Positions 49,223 through 61,259 of a stretch of 64,000 nt of DNA are shown here, in pieces. Positions within the stretch are counted from its first letter, which is position 1, and the number at the start of each line of letters is the position of its first letter. This DNA is from Welwitschia mirabilis (Eukaryota; Gnetophyta; Gnetopsida; Welwitschiales). Made by a program: the position numbers and the translations under genes. The stretch is from assembly GCA_051453625.1 (NCBI GenBank), contig JBOZIK010000001.1, positions 248,542,688 through 248,606,687 on the forward strand, written 5' to 3'. Below the pieces are notes generated by a model. That model saw nothing but the letters and a program-made list of their open reading frames with translations, made no database searches and was not told the DNA's origin.

Positions 49223-50676
49223 TCAAGAGAATTTTTAAAAGTATCAAATTTTTTTGTGAATAAATGTACTACAACTCCATCTTCTATTTGGAATGATCTC
49301 TCTCAAAAATGATCTTGCCCCCAAGTGAAAAGAAAGATGCCACAACTCCATGTTATTGACATAAGTTGCACTTCATGCTTTCATGGCCTTCTTCTTTGTG
49401 ACCTCTATAAGTTTCTAAAGTATCCTTCATTTAAAACATGTTTTTCTTGAAAAGAAAGATGATATAACTTCATGTTATTGATTTTAAAGTCCAAATTTTA
49501 AAGAGTTACAAAACTTCAAGACTTAGTGCTCTGAAACCAAAAGAAACGCATCCAAAATCTTAGAGTTGAAAAATTCAAACTTCATCTATCTCTAAGCTCT
49601 GATACCAAAATGTAAAGGTCTAAAATTTAAGTTGAAACTTCAAGACTTACTTTATCGCTCTGATACCAAATGTAAAGGTCTAAATTATGACATACATTTC
49701 TAAAGTTGTTATGTAGAAATTCTTCAAGCTTAAGTTTCAATATTGAGACTTCTTTTACATTACACTTCTTTATTGTGCACTTCTTCTTTCAAGCTTTATT
49801 GACACTTCTGCATGTACAATTTAGTTTAATCTTTACTTCAATGATTTATATGGATGATATAGCATCTTAAAGTCTAATAAGTCAAGGACATAATGTATGA
49901 AATGAGGTTATTCAAGTATAGGCTAAATGAGTCTATAAGATATTTCCAATTAGTTAAGAGCAAGCAGAGTCTAGTCCATAAGGTTGAAGTGCATAGTCCA
50001 TCCATTAAGATTAAAAACTTTAATCATATAGCAATAATATTAGCTGATTAAGATTTACAAATATCTAAGGTTTGCAAGATGCATGCCAACAATAACTGCA
50101 AATGAGGGTTTAATTAATACAAGAATTTCTTAAGACAAGGGTTATTTCGAGATAACAATAGAATATAGGCTAACTAGATAAGCCAAAGAGTTAGTCTATT
50201 AATGTAAGTAACAAATCATAACAATATAAAAAGGATCCTTTGCATGATAATGAGTCAAAATTTCAACTATATCATTCTTAACTACTAGAAAGCTTTAATT
50301 TGATAAAGGTAAAGAATCAATTAATTTCTATGCCATTTACTTTTATCTTCTCATTTAAGAATATTTTATTAATGTTATAACCTTAACATCTTCTATTTTC
50401 ATAAACATGCTTTTCTCCTTCAACATGTCTTCTACTTAAAATTGCATGAAATCCTTCTCTTTTAAGTCCATCTTCTCTCTCACTTAAGATATTTTCCCAA
50501 TCATGGTGTATTTTATGAAGATTTCCATATCCTTTTGGTCTAGGCAGAAGAAACTTATTGAATGATCAGTGTAGCGTGTGTGCAGCCTAGAACACCTAGG
50601 TCATCACAGACCTATTATTACATCAAACTTCCATGGCCTAGAAATCCAGAGTTCCACTAAGAAGCTATCTATAAAG
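49223..50676 (-). mobile_element. Internal region of the short LTR element, no pol
   Basis: About 1.45 kb with no readable polyprotein, so non-autonomous or internally deleted. Contains three primer-site-like motifs (49,528-49,539; 49,596-49,607; 49,657-49,668) within short tandem units carrying atgtaaaggtctaaa. Confidence 0.55.
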
Positions 50677-50688
50677 GCTCTAATACCA
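50677..50688 (-). other. Primer-binding site, initiator tRNA-Met type
   Basis: gctctaatacca is the reverse complement of TGGTATTAGAGC, one change from the canonical Copia site TGGTATCAGAGC. It abuts LTR B directly. Confidence 0.75.
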
Positions 50689-51131
50689 TGTTAAAAAATT
50701 AGATAGTAAAACATTAAATATAAATTTAGAAGATGTACTTTAGTATATAAAAGATATCTCATAAAAACAAAAAGAAAATAAAACATATGCTATGAAGGAT
50801 GTCATGTTTATTCTAAATAAAATGGATGTTCCAAAGGGAGTCATACTTTAAAGGGAATTATGCTCTAAAGAGAGTAATATTACTTGTTTTAACTAGAGAC
50901 TTATATAGGCATACAAAGGAATACATTCAATAATGGTTCTCCTTATTTTTAGTAATTGACCCATTAACTCCACTAACTTAATAATGGGTCTTCTTCTTTT
51001 TAGTAACTAACCCACTAACTCTAATAACTTAACAACACATGAGAAAGCCTCATGTAAATAGCTACTAACAAAATTCCTATTAATAGAAATTACAAAGATA
51101 ACTCTAGTAAGTTGCACTAATTTTTAATATA
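50689..51131 (-). mobile_element. LTR B of the short element (5' LTR on the minus strand)
   Basis: Second LTR copy, about 443 bases, ending CA immediately before the primer site on the minus strand. Confidence 0.75.
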
Positions 51132-51470
51132 GAATTATTGTATTTTTATAGTAAGAAACATGTTAACGTAGACGCAACTTTTCTTGAGTGGTGTATTTTA
51201 AAGGGTAAAATATTTTTTTGCTTGTTAAAAACAAGACATATCTTTTTCATTCATTCCTACTTTAGTGTTCTAAATATGTAGATGAAGTTTTAGTAATCTA
51301 ATTATCCTCTCACTCATCTATTATATGATAATTATCTCTATTGGATAAGAATGCTAATAGATTTACTTCTACATTTAATGGCTTTATTTATAGGATTTAT
51401 AGATTAATCTATTTAATAGAATAGTTTACTCAAAATTTATATGGTCTTTAGATATGTTATGATTCCAAAT

Positions 51471-52580
51471 TGTATGTTTTTCATGGGGTATTTTGAGTAG
51501 TTTTGTAGGACATTTAAATAGGTTTAGATGAAAAACAACAATTATTAAGAGTCAAGGAGAAACCATGCAAACATGTAATCACTAGTACATTTAAAGTCAT
51601 TTCAAATTATTTTTGATACTTCCACTTTGAGGAGGAATTAATTATCTATAAGTCTAATTTAACATGATGAAGAGCTTCAAAAAAACTATCATCCACCCCA
51701 TCATCTGGATGACAAGACAGATGATACCAACTATATTCTGACAAGGATGCTGATTATACAAATGATAGAAGCTAAATATGAAACTTTTCTTGATGTGATA
51801 TCATTCTCATCATCATCTAGATAACCATCAAAATGACACTGAAAATTAGTTAATGCATCAAACTTCAAAAACTTGTGTAATGTGTTATGCATCTCCTATG
51901 TGCTGTTAAGGTTTAAATTACATCTATTGGATTTGCTATTTTTAGAATCTGTTGTTTTAAATAAATATTACCTTTAACCTTGACCCTGATTGGGCTATGT
52001 CTCCTTCATTGAGGTGCTATTATTCTATAATAGGGTATTGATTCAAATTCAATGAAAATATTATTTTATTTTTATATATTTATGTGCATGTCCCTTATGG
52101 CTTATATTGGTTATGATTTTGTGATAGTTTCATAATTATTATAGGTTATCAAGAACAACCTTTATTAAGGTTGAAATTGTTAGTTTAGGATTTGCATTTC
52201 ATTGCATTTTACATTTTCTAGCATAATCATTACATGTTTTTCATATTTTATTTAATTTAATTAATATTCTATATTGGTTAGGATTAGTAATAGTTTTCTT
52301 AATTAATCTAGGTTATGCAGGACTAATCTTAGTGATAGATTTGATAGATGGATAGATATTGCATTTAGAGTAGATTTCATTTTCATTACATAGTATGTTG
52401 AGATTTTTTGCATTGTGGTTTTTATTTTGAACCTTAATAAATCAATTCTCTGAACCTAGTGCCTTTTATAGATCATAACATTTAGATTAACTCACATTTA
52501 TACTAGTATATGTGTTGTTAAATATTTGTGATTGATAAGATTTAATTATATAAATAATTTTATAAATACACATCACAACA
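51471..52580 (+). mobile_element. 5' LTR of the 51.5-59.4 kb element
   Basis: Starts tgtatgttttt and ends cacaaca, three bases before the primer site. Collinear with 58,674-59,391 and with the minus-strand LTR at 24.9-26.1 kb. Contains a tRNA-like cassette (51,990-52,055) and catctggatgac / catctagata motifs. Confidence 0.75.
51990..52055 (+). other. tRNA-like cassette inside the LTR
   Basis: Possible D-arm (ctccttcattgag), a middle segment, and a perfect T-arm: attga-ttcaaat-tcaat at 52,037-52,053. The counterparts at 59,238-59,300 and 25,417-25,480 (minus) have the same layout. Confidence 0.4.
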
Positions 52581-52583
52581 TAT

Positions 52584-52601
52584 TGATGCCATTGTTGGAG
52601 G
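52584..52601 (+). other. Primer-binding site, tRNA-Asp type, deaminated
   Basis: tgatgccattgttggagg compared with TGGCGCCGTTGCCGGGGA differs by C-to-T or G-to-A at every changed site but the last. It lies three bases after the LTR. Confidence 0.65.
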
Positions 52602-52951
52602 ACATAAGAAGTTTGAGGATTATTATGACCCAAATAAGTACCTTACATTTTAGTTTAGGTATTTATTTATAGTAGTGTTGTATTTTAGTATAAATATCAT
52701 TGTTATTATTTCTATAGCTTTTGTTTTTTGTCCCACATTTTTGGGCCTATCATCCACTCTATCATCTAGATGACATAGTTAGACAATGGTCTAGGTTTAG
52801 GATTTTCTATGAATTTTTACAAAATTTTATTTTTTATTTTCCACCACATGATAAAGTTGATATCATCTCCTTTGTCATTTAGACAACGTAGGAAGATGAC
52901 ATATAGTATGCTTCTATTCTAGTTTTTGGTAATTTTGTTTTCTATTTTCTC

Positions 52952-52975
52952 CCTTTCTCCCTTCCTTCCTCTCTC

Positions 52976-53006
<31 letters not shown>

Positions 53007-53009
53007 CTC
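52952..53009. repeat. Pyrimidine (TC)n tract
   Basis: Nearly pure CT tract after the leader. The Arg-Glu-rich frame on the opposite strand is an artefact of it. Confidence 0.9.
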
Positions 53010-53459
53010 TAAATTTTTTTGGTGATCTAGAATATTTTATGAATGTGATTGGGATGATAAATAGACAAACATTTTGTTGAGCATGTAGGTACATGATAAA
53101 ATCTAATACAAAGCTAAAACATCTAATAGAATGAAGCTTAACTAAGAAAAATATTAGAAAAGGATTACTTAATAAAAAATAAAATTCATGTATGCACAAC
53201 TCAAGTACATAATTTCCAAGATTTGAAGAAAATATTTTCTACTTTTATTATGTTAGAATCAATTTTTTAAAGGCTAGTTATGAAAATAATAGAATAGGAG
53301 AAAAATATATCTATCTCCTTCTTCATTAGTGAGTAGCATTTATTAATATAATTATGCTAGAAACCTATAATTCAAATGAAAATGTTATCATTAAAGAGTT
53401 AATTTTTGTAAGGAAATGTAAAAAATAAATATCTTTTAAGTTACCTCCTAATGATAATA

Positions 53460-54480
53460 TAGAACTTACAACCAAGAATTCTTCTTCCTCATCCTTCCTA
53501 TCTACTTCTAAAAATAATGATAAGAGTTCACTTCAACAAATATTGACTAAAGTAAGAGCTAAAGAAAGAAGGGTAAATAATATAATTTCTAAGAATAATG
53601 GAAATAGAACACTTAGAGAAGTATTTAATTTTTTTAAGAAACTCCAAATAATGTTTAGACTAAGAATTATGCCCCATCCTATTTTCAACCTTTTCATCTT
53701 TTTCCTCCATCTATTCAAGCTTTAAATGAAAATAGAAATGATGAATTGCAACATTTTAGGAATTTCACCTCATTTAGTAAAACATCCTATAATAATTTTA
53801 GTGAATCCCAATCATCTCCTGTGAGTTATTATGAAAAATAACCTTTTCCCATCACTTATCATGAAGAGGAAGATTAATCTATCATAAATTCTTATAAATA
53901 AAGAAATAATTCAATGACATAAATGCTTAAGAAAATGAAAAAGAGGTAAGAAAATACCAATAAGAACTTAGAAAATTTTATTGAGGTGTGTCAACAAAAT
54001 TTATTATAATGAAAAGGATTTAGAAATAAGTAACAACAATTCTTTATTCAATATAGAAAATGAAAGTATGAATAAACCTACAGCATTCCACTTATTAGGT
54101 GGTGGACAACAAAAGGAAAATAATGATGATTCAACTCCATTATCCAATAAGATAGATTAACATGACTATTTATCATAGGATGATGATTATAATCCCATTT
54201 ACTTACTTTTAAATATGAATGAAATAAAATAATCAATTCATGAAAAATCCAAAAATTCTTCAATCCATCATTGAGATAATGATTATGTTTTTTCTTCTAA
54301 TGAATCTAATGAATTAGAAAATAATGACATGTAATAGAATGATAAGATGATGAGAAAGAAGATAATGATAATGATATTGAGATATTAGATCATATCCCTA
54401 GTTTTTCCTTACTTTGTGATGAGGATAAAGGAGTTCAACCTTTAACAAAAATTTAAACTATGAGATTAATGGAGAATTTT
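53460..54480 (+). pseudogene. Decayed Asn/Ser/Asp-rich reading frames of the 51.5-59.4 kb element
   Basis: Plus-strand frames with a strong bias to Asn, Ser, Asp and Glu: LTTKNSSSSSFLSTSKNNDK, then SIQALNENRNDELQHFRNFT, NFSESQSSPVSYYE, LLGGGQQKENNDDSTPLSNK and DIEILDHIPSFSLLCDEDKG. Several frameshifts and stops. No zinc knuckle, RT or protease motif. Position suggests a gag or accessory protein. Family unknown to me. Confidence 0.4.
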
Positions 54481-55382
54481 TGTAATGAAGCAAAATTAAT
54501 GGATAATTTACATAATAAAAGGAATCTTCTAGCACTATCATCTAGATGATATTACTAGGTAATAGTTAGTGGAAACATATTAATAACTAAAAATGAGGAT
54601 TATAGTTTAGAATTAATAGAATTATTCAATAAAAAGAAGAAGAATGAACTCAAGAAATATCAAACAAAAGTTCCATCACATAATAAAGACAATGAATACT
54701 TTTCCTTTCATAATATTTTTAATAATCCTTTTAATGACTCTTCCAGCTTATAGAATGCGAATAATCCTCAACAATATAATAATGAATGAAATAAAGAAGA
54801 AAAAGATATAATCAATGATATTAATAAAGACAACGAAGAATAGGGATATATCAGCAAAGATAATAATGAAGAAAGTAATTATAGAATTCAACCAAGTAAT
54901 GTTAAAGTTAATAATGAGAAGGATAGCAACAAAAAAAAAACCTATAGAAAATTAATCAAACTTTATGAAGGATAGACTTATACCTTCTAATTAAATAAAC
55001 AAGTTTAAAGAGTCTACACATGATTCTTCATTACTTCCACTTGAACTTTTATGAAAAACATGAAATGACATCCCTCCTTCTACTCCTACTTATAAATTAT
55101 CTTGTAACCTTGATGATGTTAATCTTTCTCTCTCCCTTCCCCATTTGAACATTTAAGTAATCCTCTAAATGACACCCCTCTCCTTGAATTTAATAAAACA
55201 CATCACCTTGAGAAATACACTCAAAAAATTTCTCAATATTTTCCCTTTAAAACTCCATGTAACACTCAAAATAACATCTTTTCCTCTTTTACAAATTTTA
55301 CTTTACCTTGTCTTTTAATGATTACTCTTTTTAAAAAGAAGACTTGTAATATCTTAGCACTCTAAATTAGGGTAAACATTAT

Positions 55383-55990
55383 GTTATTGATCCTAATCCA
55401 TACTTATAATTAAACCTTAAGAATCTAATTAAGTATGTTAAACCCATCTTAATCAATCATTATAAGAAGTTTCTTCCAAATCCATGGATCCCTACTAGCA
55501 CCATTAATGTCTCTTATGTTCAATATTAATTCTTAAATGAAATATATTTTTCCAATTCTTTTGGTCATGAGTTTGATAAGAGATTATCTTTCCATGAGTT
55601 ATATGAATTTTTAATCTCTTATGTTGCTACTAAATCTTGTAAAGATAAAATGTCATTTGGTCATATTAATTAGAAAAATCCTTACCTCTTTAGTTAAAAT
55701 CCATATTTTGAATTAAATAATAGAAAGATTCTTATACTTATTAGACATTCTAAAGGGCCATTAAAATATTCTTAAATTCTTTCTTTGAGTACTTCCTTGC
55801 ATGTACCATATAATGATGATTTACATTATTTTAATAAGACATTATTTTTAATTAGGTCTATCACTTTTTCATCTCTTATTTAAATTCTAAAATTTGTTCT
55901 ATTAAAGATTTACCCTTTATTATGTTTATCTCCAATTGATTTTACTAAAAAATGATTATATACCTTTTATGTTGTATTAATTGGTTAATA
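55383..55990 (+). pseudogene. Decayed frame of an unknown protein, one frame for about 200 codons
   Basis: Reads VIDPNPYL, NLKNLIKYVKPILINHYKKF, LPNPWIPTSTINVSYVQY, FLNEIYFSNSFGHEFDKR, LSFHELYEFLISYVATKSC, then KDKMSFGHIN, NPYFELNNRKI, SLSTSLHVPYNDDLHYF and LLCLSPIDF. The eight stops are mostly TAA/TAG where Gln or Trp would fit. This is about half the number expected by base composition. It lies in the element bounded by the LTRs at 51.5 and 58.7 kb. It shows no RT, integrase or protease motif and I do not recognise the fold. Confidence 0.5.
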
Positions 55991-55999
55991 TTTAATTTG

Positions 56000-58670
56000 A
56001 TATTTATTTTTCTGATAAAGTAAAATATTCTAGGACCATAGCTTTAGGAAATAAACATTTCTTTTTATTTATTTTTAATAAAGCATTAGATATAATTTAG
56101 AATGTAAATAAAACTTATTTTAATTCGGTTTGGTATTTCCTTTTGCTTTTATATTACTATGTTTTTTCCCTTGGTTTCTAATTTTATTTTAATACAATAA
56201 ATTAATGGTTATGTTCTTATCTTTTACAGAAAGTACATTTTTAATGGCTCAATTGAGATTTTAAATTTAAACACTAGGGAAATTCAAAAAAAAAAGGATA
56301 AAGATTAAAATTCCATGAGTTATGAAACCTTGAACATCATAAAATCAATTTATTGTAAAAGTTATTCTACCATTATTTAAGTTCTCTCTTACCTTATTCT
56401 TTTGGTGAACTTCATGCTATCACTTGAACATATTTAACTTGATTTATGTTTTATGTTATGAAGTTACCATGACTAATATGTTTTATTTGGACATTTCAAA
56501 GTGATAAAATTGGATTCACTTAATCTTAGAACATTAAAATATCTATGAACTTTATTTTTAAACAAAGATGCTTTGAATTTTTGTGTTTTCTCTTAAGGAT
56601 ATGAGTCTTTAATTATTAGAGGCTGTTTTTTCTTGTCTTTCATCTCATTTCTTTACCTTAATATTTGAGAGTGTATGGTCATATGGGATTTATTTTGAGA
56701 AGTATTAAAAAAAAAAAAGAAGAGTAATAACCATGATCTACTGATTTCATACTAAATACATAGTTACCATGATGTCCTACTTTACTAAGGTAAATTTTCC
56801 TAAGAGGTATCTTTGGTAGTATTAGTAGCTATGGAAACTCCTATTAGGGGTTAGTTGACCATCCTTCATGGGTTTATACTTCTTTGACTATGGTTGTACT
56901 CCCTTCATCATAGATTAATAAGAAATACTTTAAGGCTAGGAATCAGTGGTATTCCTGGTATCATCAAAAGCAATGCTTATTTCTTAGATTCATTAAACTT
57001 ATAATATTCCCATATGATCATTTTACTTTTAAGGGTTTGGATGTGTTTTAGAGTGTGAACAACTAAGTTCATTTTTGAGAAGGTTTTAATATTATCATTC
57101 TTTATTTAAAAACATTAATTACTACTTATTTAAGTGGTACTTTATGAGTTTCTACAATATGTCACGCATTATTAATCAAGTAATTTTATGATTTCTTACA
57201 TGAGGGTTTGCCAGGTTTGAATTTAGGGTAGGTACACAATATTCATCATGTTCTTAGTTGTCCATTGTCCTTTATTTTTCTTAATTGTTTTATTTAGTAC
57301 CTCAAAGTTATTTTCATACATTTTCATCATAGATACATAGGAATTAATCATTTAGTAGTTTTCTTATTGATTTTTATTTTTATTTGTAGTTTTTTGTTAT
57401 AGAAATTAATTTTCTTTTTTGCAAATAATGTTTATTTAGGTTAATAATGATAATTTTTCCACCTTTCTAAGTGTATTTCTTTAATCATCTTTTTAAGTTT
57501 TGAAACATCTAATAATTATGAGTTCATGGTACATTTTAAAATATTTATTAGCTTGTTACATTATAAATTCATTTCCTTATCATGCCTTGGTTTATTATGA
57601 TTATTAGCCATTTTACATGTCTCAAACTTTCTAATAACTTTCTAAAACCTCCATGATCTTATTTGAGCTTAACTTATTCTGTTGATCCTTTTACGTTTTC
57701 TAAATCTTCTGAAAGCCCTCATATACCTTGTTATCTAGATGACTAGATAGGATGATCCATAGATACTTTTTAAACCATAATTATTTTTAATGTTTCATAT
57801 TTTTTCAGATTAAATCTCATAACTTTTTTTTCATACACAGTATAATATTTCCAGTCTTGTTTATTTTACTTACTTGTACTTAAGTTCCATTTTCATCTTT
57901 TTCCTTCTTATGTTAATGCAAAATGGGATATATTAATTCACTTGTGAATGGGATAGGACATATATATTAAGATAGTTTAAGAAAATTTTAATTTTTTAAG
58001 GGTCATTTTGAATTTTCATGATACATATTTGTAATGTACTAGTAAAACATGTACTTGATAGTAAAATACTTGTAGGTTATTTTTCTTATAGACACAATCC
58101 AAGTAATTCATGAGATGATGAATAAGGGAAATAATGTTATGATTATTTATTTTTTATTATTTTCCATTGAAAATTTTTCTTAAAAACTCAATGTTTGATC
58201 TATGAATATTATTTTTGAGTCATAAGTTTTTCTAATTATATATGTACATTAGTTTTCTAAAGTATTATGATTATATCTTATGAGGATACTTTTTGTTACA
58301 TCATTAAAATCTATATTCTTTTTTGATATGCTAAAAGTTTCAAGTGAGGAGCTAACTCATGGATCAGTGTCATGATCTTATTTTTGGATGCAAATAGTAG
58401 CAAGCATTTGATTTTACAGTCTAATTTTTAAAATATTGTGATCTCCATAATCATCTAGATGATATACTAGATGACAAAATGGTCACAATATCTATGAAGA
58501 TAAAACATTTAGTTTATTTTAATATTTAATTCTATATAATGAAATTTCTGAACTTAATTTATGTTTCCTTAGTTACTATTTATCTTAGTGAATTCGGCTC
58601 ACAATTATAATTATTTGCCAAATTTGTCAAGAACTAATTAGGGTAGGTGAAGGACTATGTGGTGATGGAA
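56000..58670. other. AT-rich internal region with no readable gene
   Basis: No RT, integrase or other motif found. Contains copies of the catctagatg motif family (57,732; 58,452). The element therefore seems to lack a readable pol. Confidence 0.4.
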
Positions 58671-58673
58671 AAT

Positions 58674-59391
58674 TGTATGTTTTTGTTAGGGTATTTTGAG
58701 TAGTTTTGTAGGACATTTAGATAGGTTTAAGTNNNNNNNNNNATTCAAGGAGAAAATCCAGGAAAAGTGTAATCACTGATGATCTGTAAGGCTAATGATC
58801 TATAAGGCTAATTTGAATTGATTAAAAGCTTCAAAATGATTATTATCCACTCCATAATATAGACGATAGGACAAAAAACACTAACTATATGCTAATAAAA
58901 ATACTGATTATATTAGTAATAAAAGATAAATATGGAACTTTTGTTTATGTGGCATCATCCTCACCATCATTCAGACAACCATTAGGATAATACCTTAAAT
59001 TAGTCAATGTATCAAACTTCACCAAACTTGTGTAATGCGTCATGCAACTTCTATGAACTCTAAGGGTTTTAGTTGTTTCTATTAAATTTTATGTTTTTAG
59101 AGTTTATTGTTATAAATAAATACCACCTTCTCCCTTGACTTTAATTATCTTCTATGGCACTGAAAATTTTCATAATAAGAGATCAAAGGATAGAAGGTCT
59201 ATTCCTCAGTTATAAAGAGAAGGATTCCTTGGTATTAGACTATAACTCCTTCATTGAGATGCTACTATGTTGTAATAGAACATTGGTTTAACTCTAGTAA
59301 AGGTATACTTTTAGTTTTATATGTTCATGTGCATGGCCCTTATGGTTTATATTGATTCTAATTTCATGATATTTTCATGATTAATATAGGT
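58674..59391 (+). mobile_element. 3' LTR of the 51.5-59.4 kb element, interrupted
   Basis: Starts tgtatgtttttgttagg and matches the 5' LTR through gtagttttgtaggacattta, acttgtgtaatgcgtcatgc and gtgcatggcccttatgg. Similarity stops at 59,391 (taatatagg), where another LTR beginning tgttacgatag starts. Contains a 10-N gap (58,733-58,742). Confidence 0.7.
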
Positions 59392-60556
59392 GTTACGATA
59401 GTAAGTCATCATGTTTTAATAGTACATTTGATGATGTTTTATAGGAAATAAAAGTTCAATTCAACTGATTTTAAAAGATTTATCATGAAGAAGTGAAATG
59501 ATTAAAATTTAAACTTAAATAGTATTTTAGCTCAAAATAGCATGGCTTTAACCATGCCAATTTTGGACTAAAGTTGATGCTGGAAAATCAGAAAATTGGA
59601 CTGTCATCTCATATGTTATACCTACATCACTAGCTACAACATCATTTCAACTCAAAACCCAATGGAACTAATATGGCAATTACAAATTGGACCGAGAGGA
59701 TTGTCATTCCATGCATCATCTACATGACATAGTCCATGATACATCAGTTAATATTTTAATTTAAATTCCTATGAGATCATTATTTAGTAGACTATGATTG
59801 GATCTAGAAGTATGTCATGTCCATTATCAGTCCCATGATGACAACGAGCATGGTAGCTTTAACTTCTTTCTAACTAAGTCATTTACAATCTATTATGCAC
59901 CTAATGATCATTATCAGTTTATATTGATCTTCTCAAACTCTAATGAACATATAATAATTATAAAAACCCATTGCTAGCATCATTTTATCATTTTTTGGCT
60001 TCTAGATAATGGTGAAAAGTGCATTAAAAAATGTTAAAGATCCATTTTAGCATTAGGAGAGATAATTCTTGATGCTAAGATGTGAAAAATGTCAAAGATT
60101 CTTGTTGAAATTCTTTGTAAGACGTTTTCAAATGGAGTTAATGCCAAATTTTTTATATATTCTGTTATGTCTCTTATAGCTTGTATTTTTTAATTAATGC
60201 TTTTGGTAGATTAAGTTTGCTTTGGTACAGGTCATAAGAGTTGATTTTGAATGATAACAACTCAGAAATTGGTTATGATAGGCTTGCATCCATTATTTCT
60301 TATGCACTTTGCATTTTATCTTAGATAGTTTGCATTGTTCTTTTATTTCTTAAATAACAAATTACAAATTGATTTAAAAAATGTTCTATTAGGAATTATG
60401 ATCATTTATCTTTTTAATTCAAATGCTTGATTAGTATATTTGCCTATGCTCTCAAGTTTATGACATTCATTAGTTAAACTAACCTGTGTTAGCCTAAATG
60501 AAATCATATGATTTTCAAAATTGATTCCTTTTGAAGTATAATTTAAGCCACCAACA
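59392..60556 (+). mobile_element. 5' LTR of the element running to the window end
   Basis: Begins tgttacgatagtaag at the break of the older LTR and ends accaaca, three bases before the primer site, giving about 1.17 kb. The second LTR is outside the window. Confidence 0.6.
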
Positions 60557-60559
60557 TCT

Positions 60560-60577
60560 TGGCATCATTGATGGTAA
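60560..60577 (+). other. Primer-binding site, tRNA-Asp type
   Basis: tggcatcattgatggtaa resembles TGGCGCCGTTGTCGGGGA. It retains the first TGGC and differs mostly by transitions. Confidence 0.65.
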
Positions 60578-61259
60578 GTGTTAGGACTTGCTATTAAGTG
60601 AAATTAATAAAGATTAAGTAAAGTAAAAGTCCTCTTATCATTTTAATCTATTTGCTTTTAATCTATATCTAATACCTATGGGTGTAATCTACTTGCTTTG
60701 AGGGGATTATCTAAAGATATCTACTTACCTTATGATCAAAGGTAAGATTATCTCTAAGTTTTACCCATATCTAAGCAAGATTATTTGCCTTTAGAGGGTA
60801 ACACATTTTTTTTACTTATTGGTTGTGTTGTGTGTCCCTTTTATTATAAATTATCTCTTCTCATTCTATTCTTTTTTCTTTTAAAGTACCCTCTTTGAGT
60901 GGCAATTATCCTTTGGATCTACACCATACTTGGAGAAGTACACTAGCCTTACTAGGTCTTCCTTCTTATGCCTTGTGTAATCTAAAAGAATTACCACATA
61001 GCAAGATGCCTTCCTATCTCTTTTTCTTGGATTCTAAGTAAAGATTCCAAGAAAAAACATCACTCTTAGCCATTAGGTCTACTCCTTATACTTTATTATG
61101 ATCCTAGAGATTACTACAATGGTTTAAGATTAAAAGGTTGGATTTATATTTCGGGTAAAAAAAGGAAATTTCATTAGATCATAAAGAGAAAAAAGTACGT
61201 TATCAATGTAAAAAGAAATTTTTAAAAGAAACAATTTAAGAAGGTGTTCAAATTTACAA

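Noticed and set aside
48764-51131. CRISPR-like reading of repeated motifs
   Set aside because: Repeats are LTRs and primer-site units in plant DNA; no regular spacers.
52942-53199. Arg-Glu-rich minus-strand frame
   Set aside because: Its charged part is the complement of the CT tract; no start context or domain.
53533-53725. Open frames on both strands
   Set aside because: The plus frame is part of the decayed Asn-rich region; the minus frame is its shadow.
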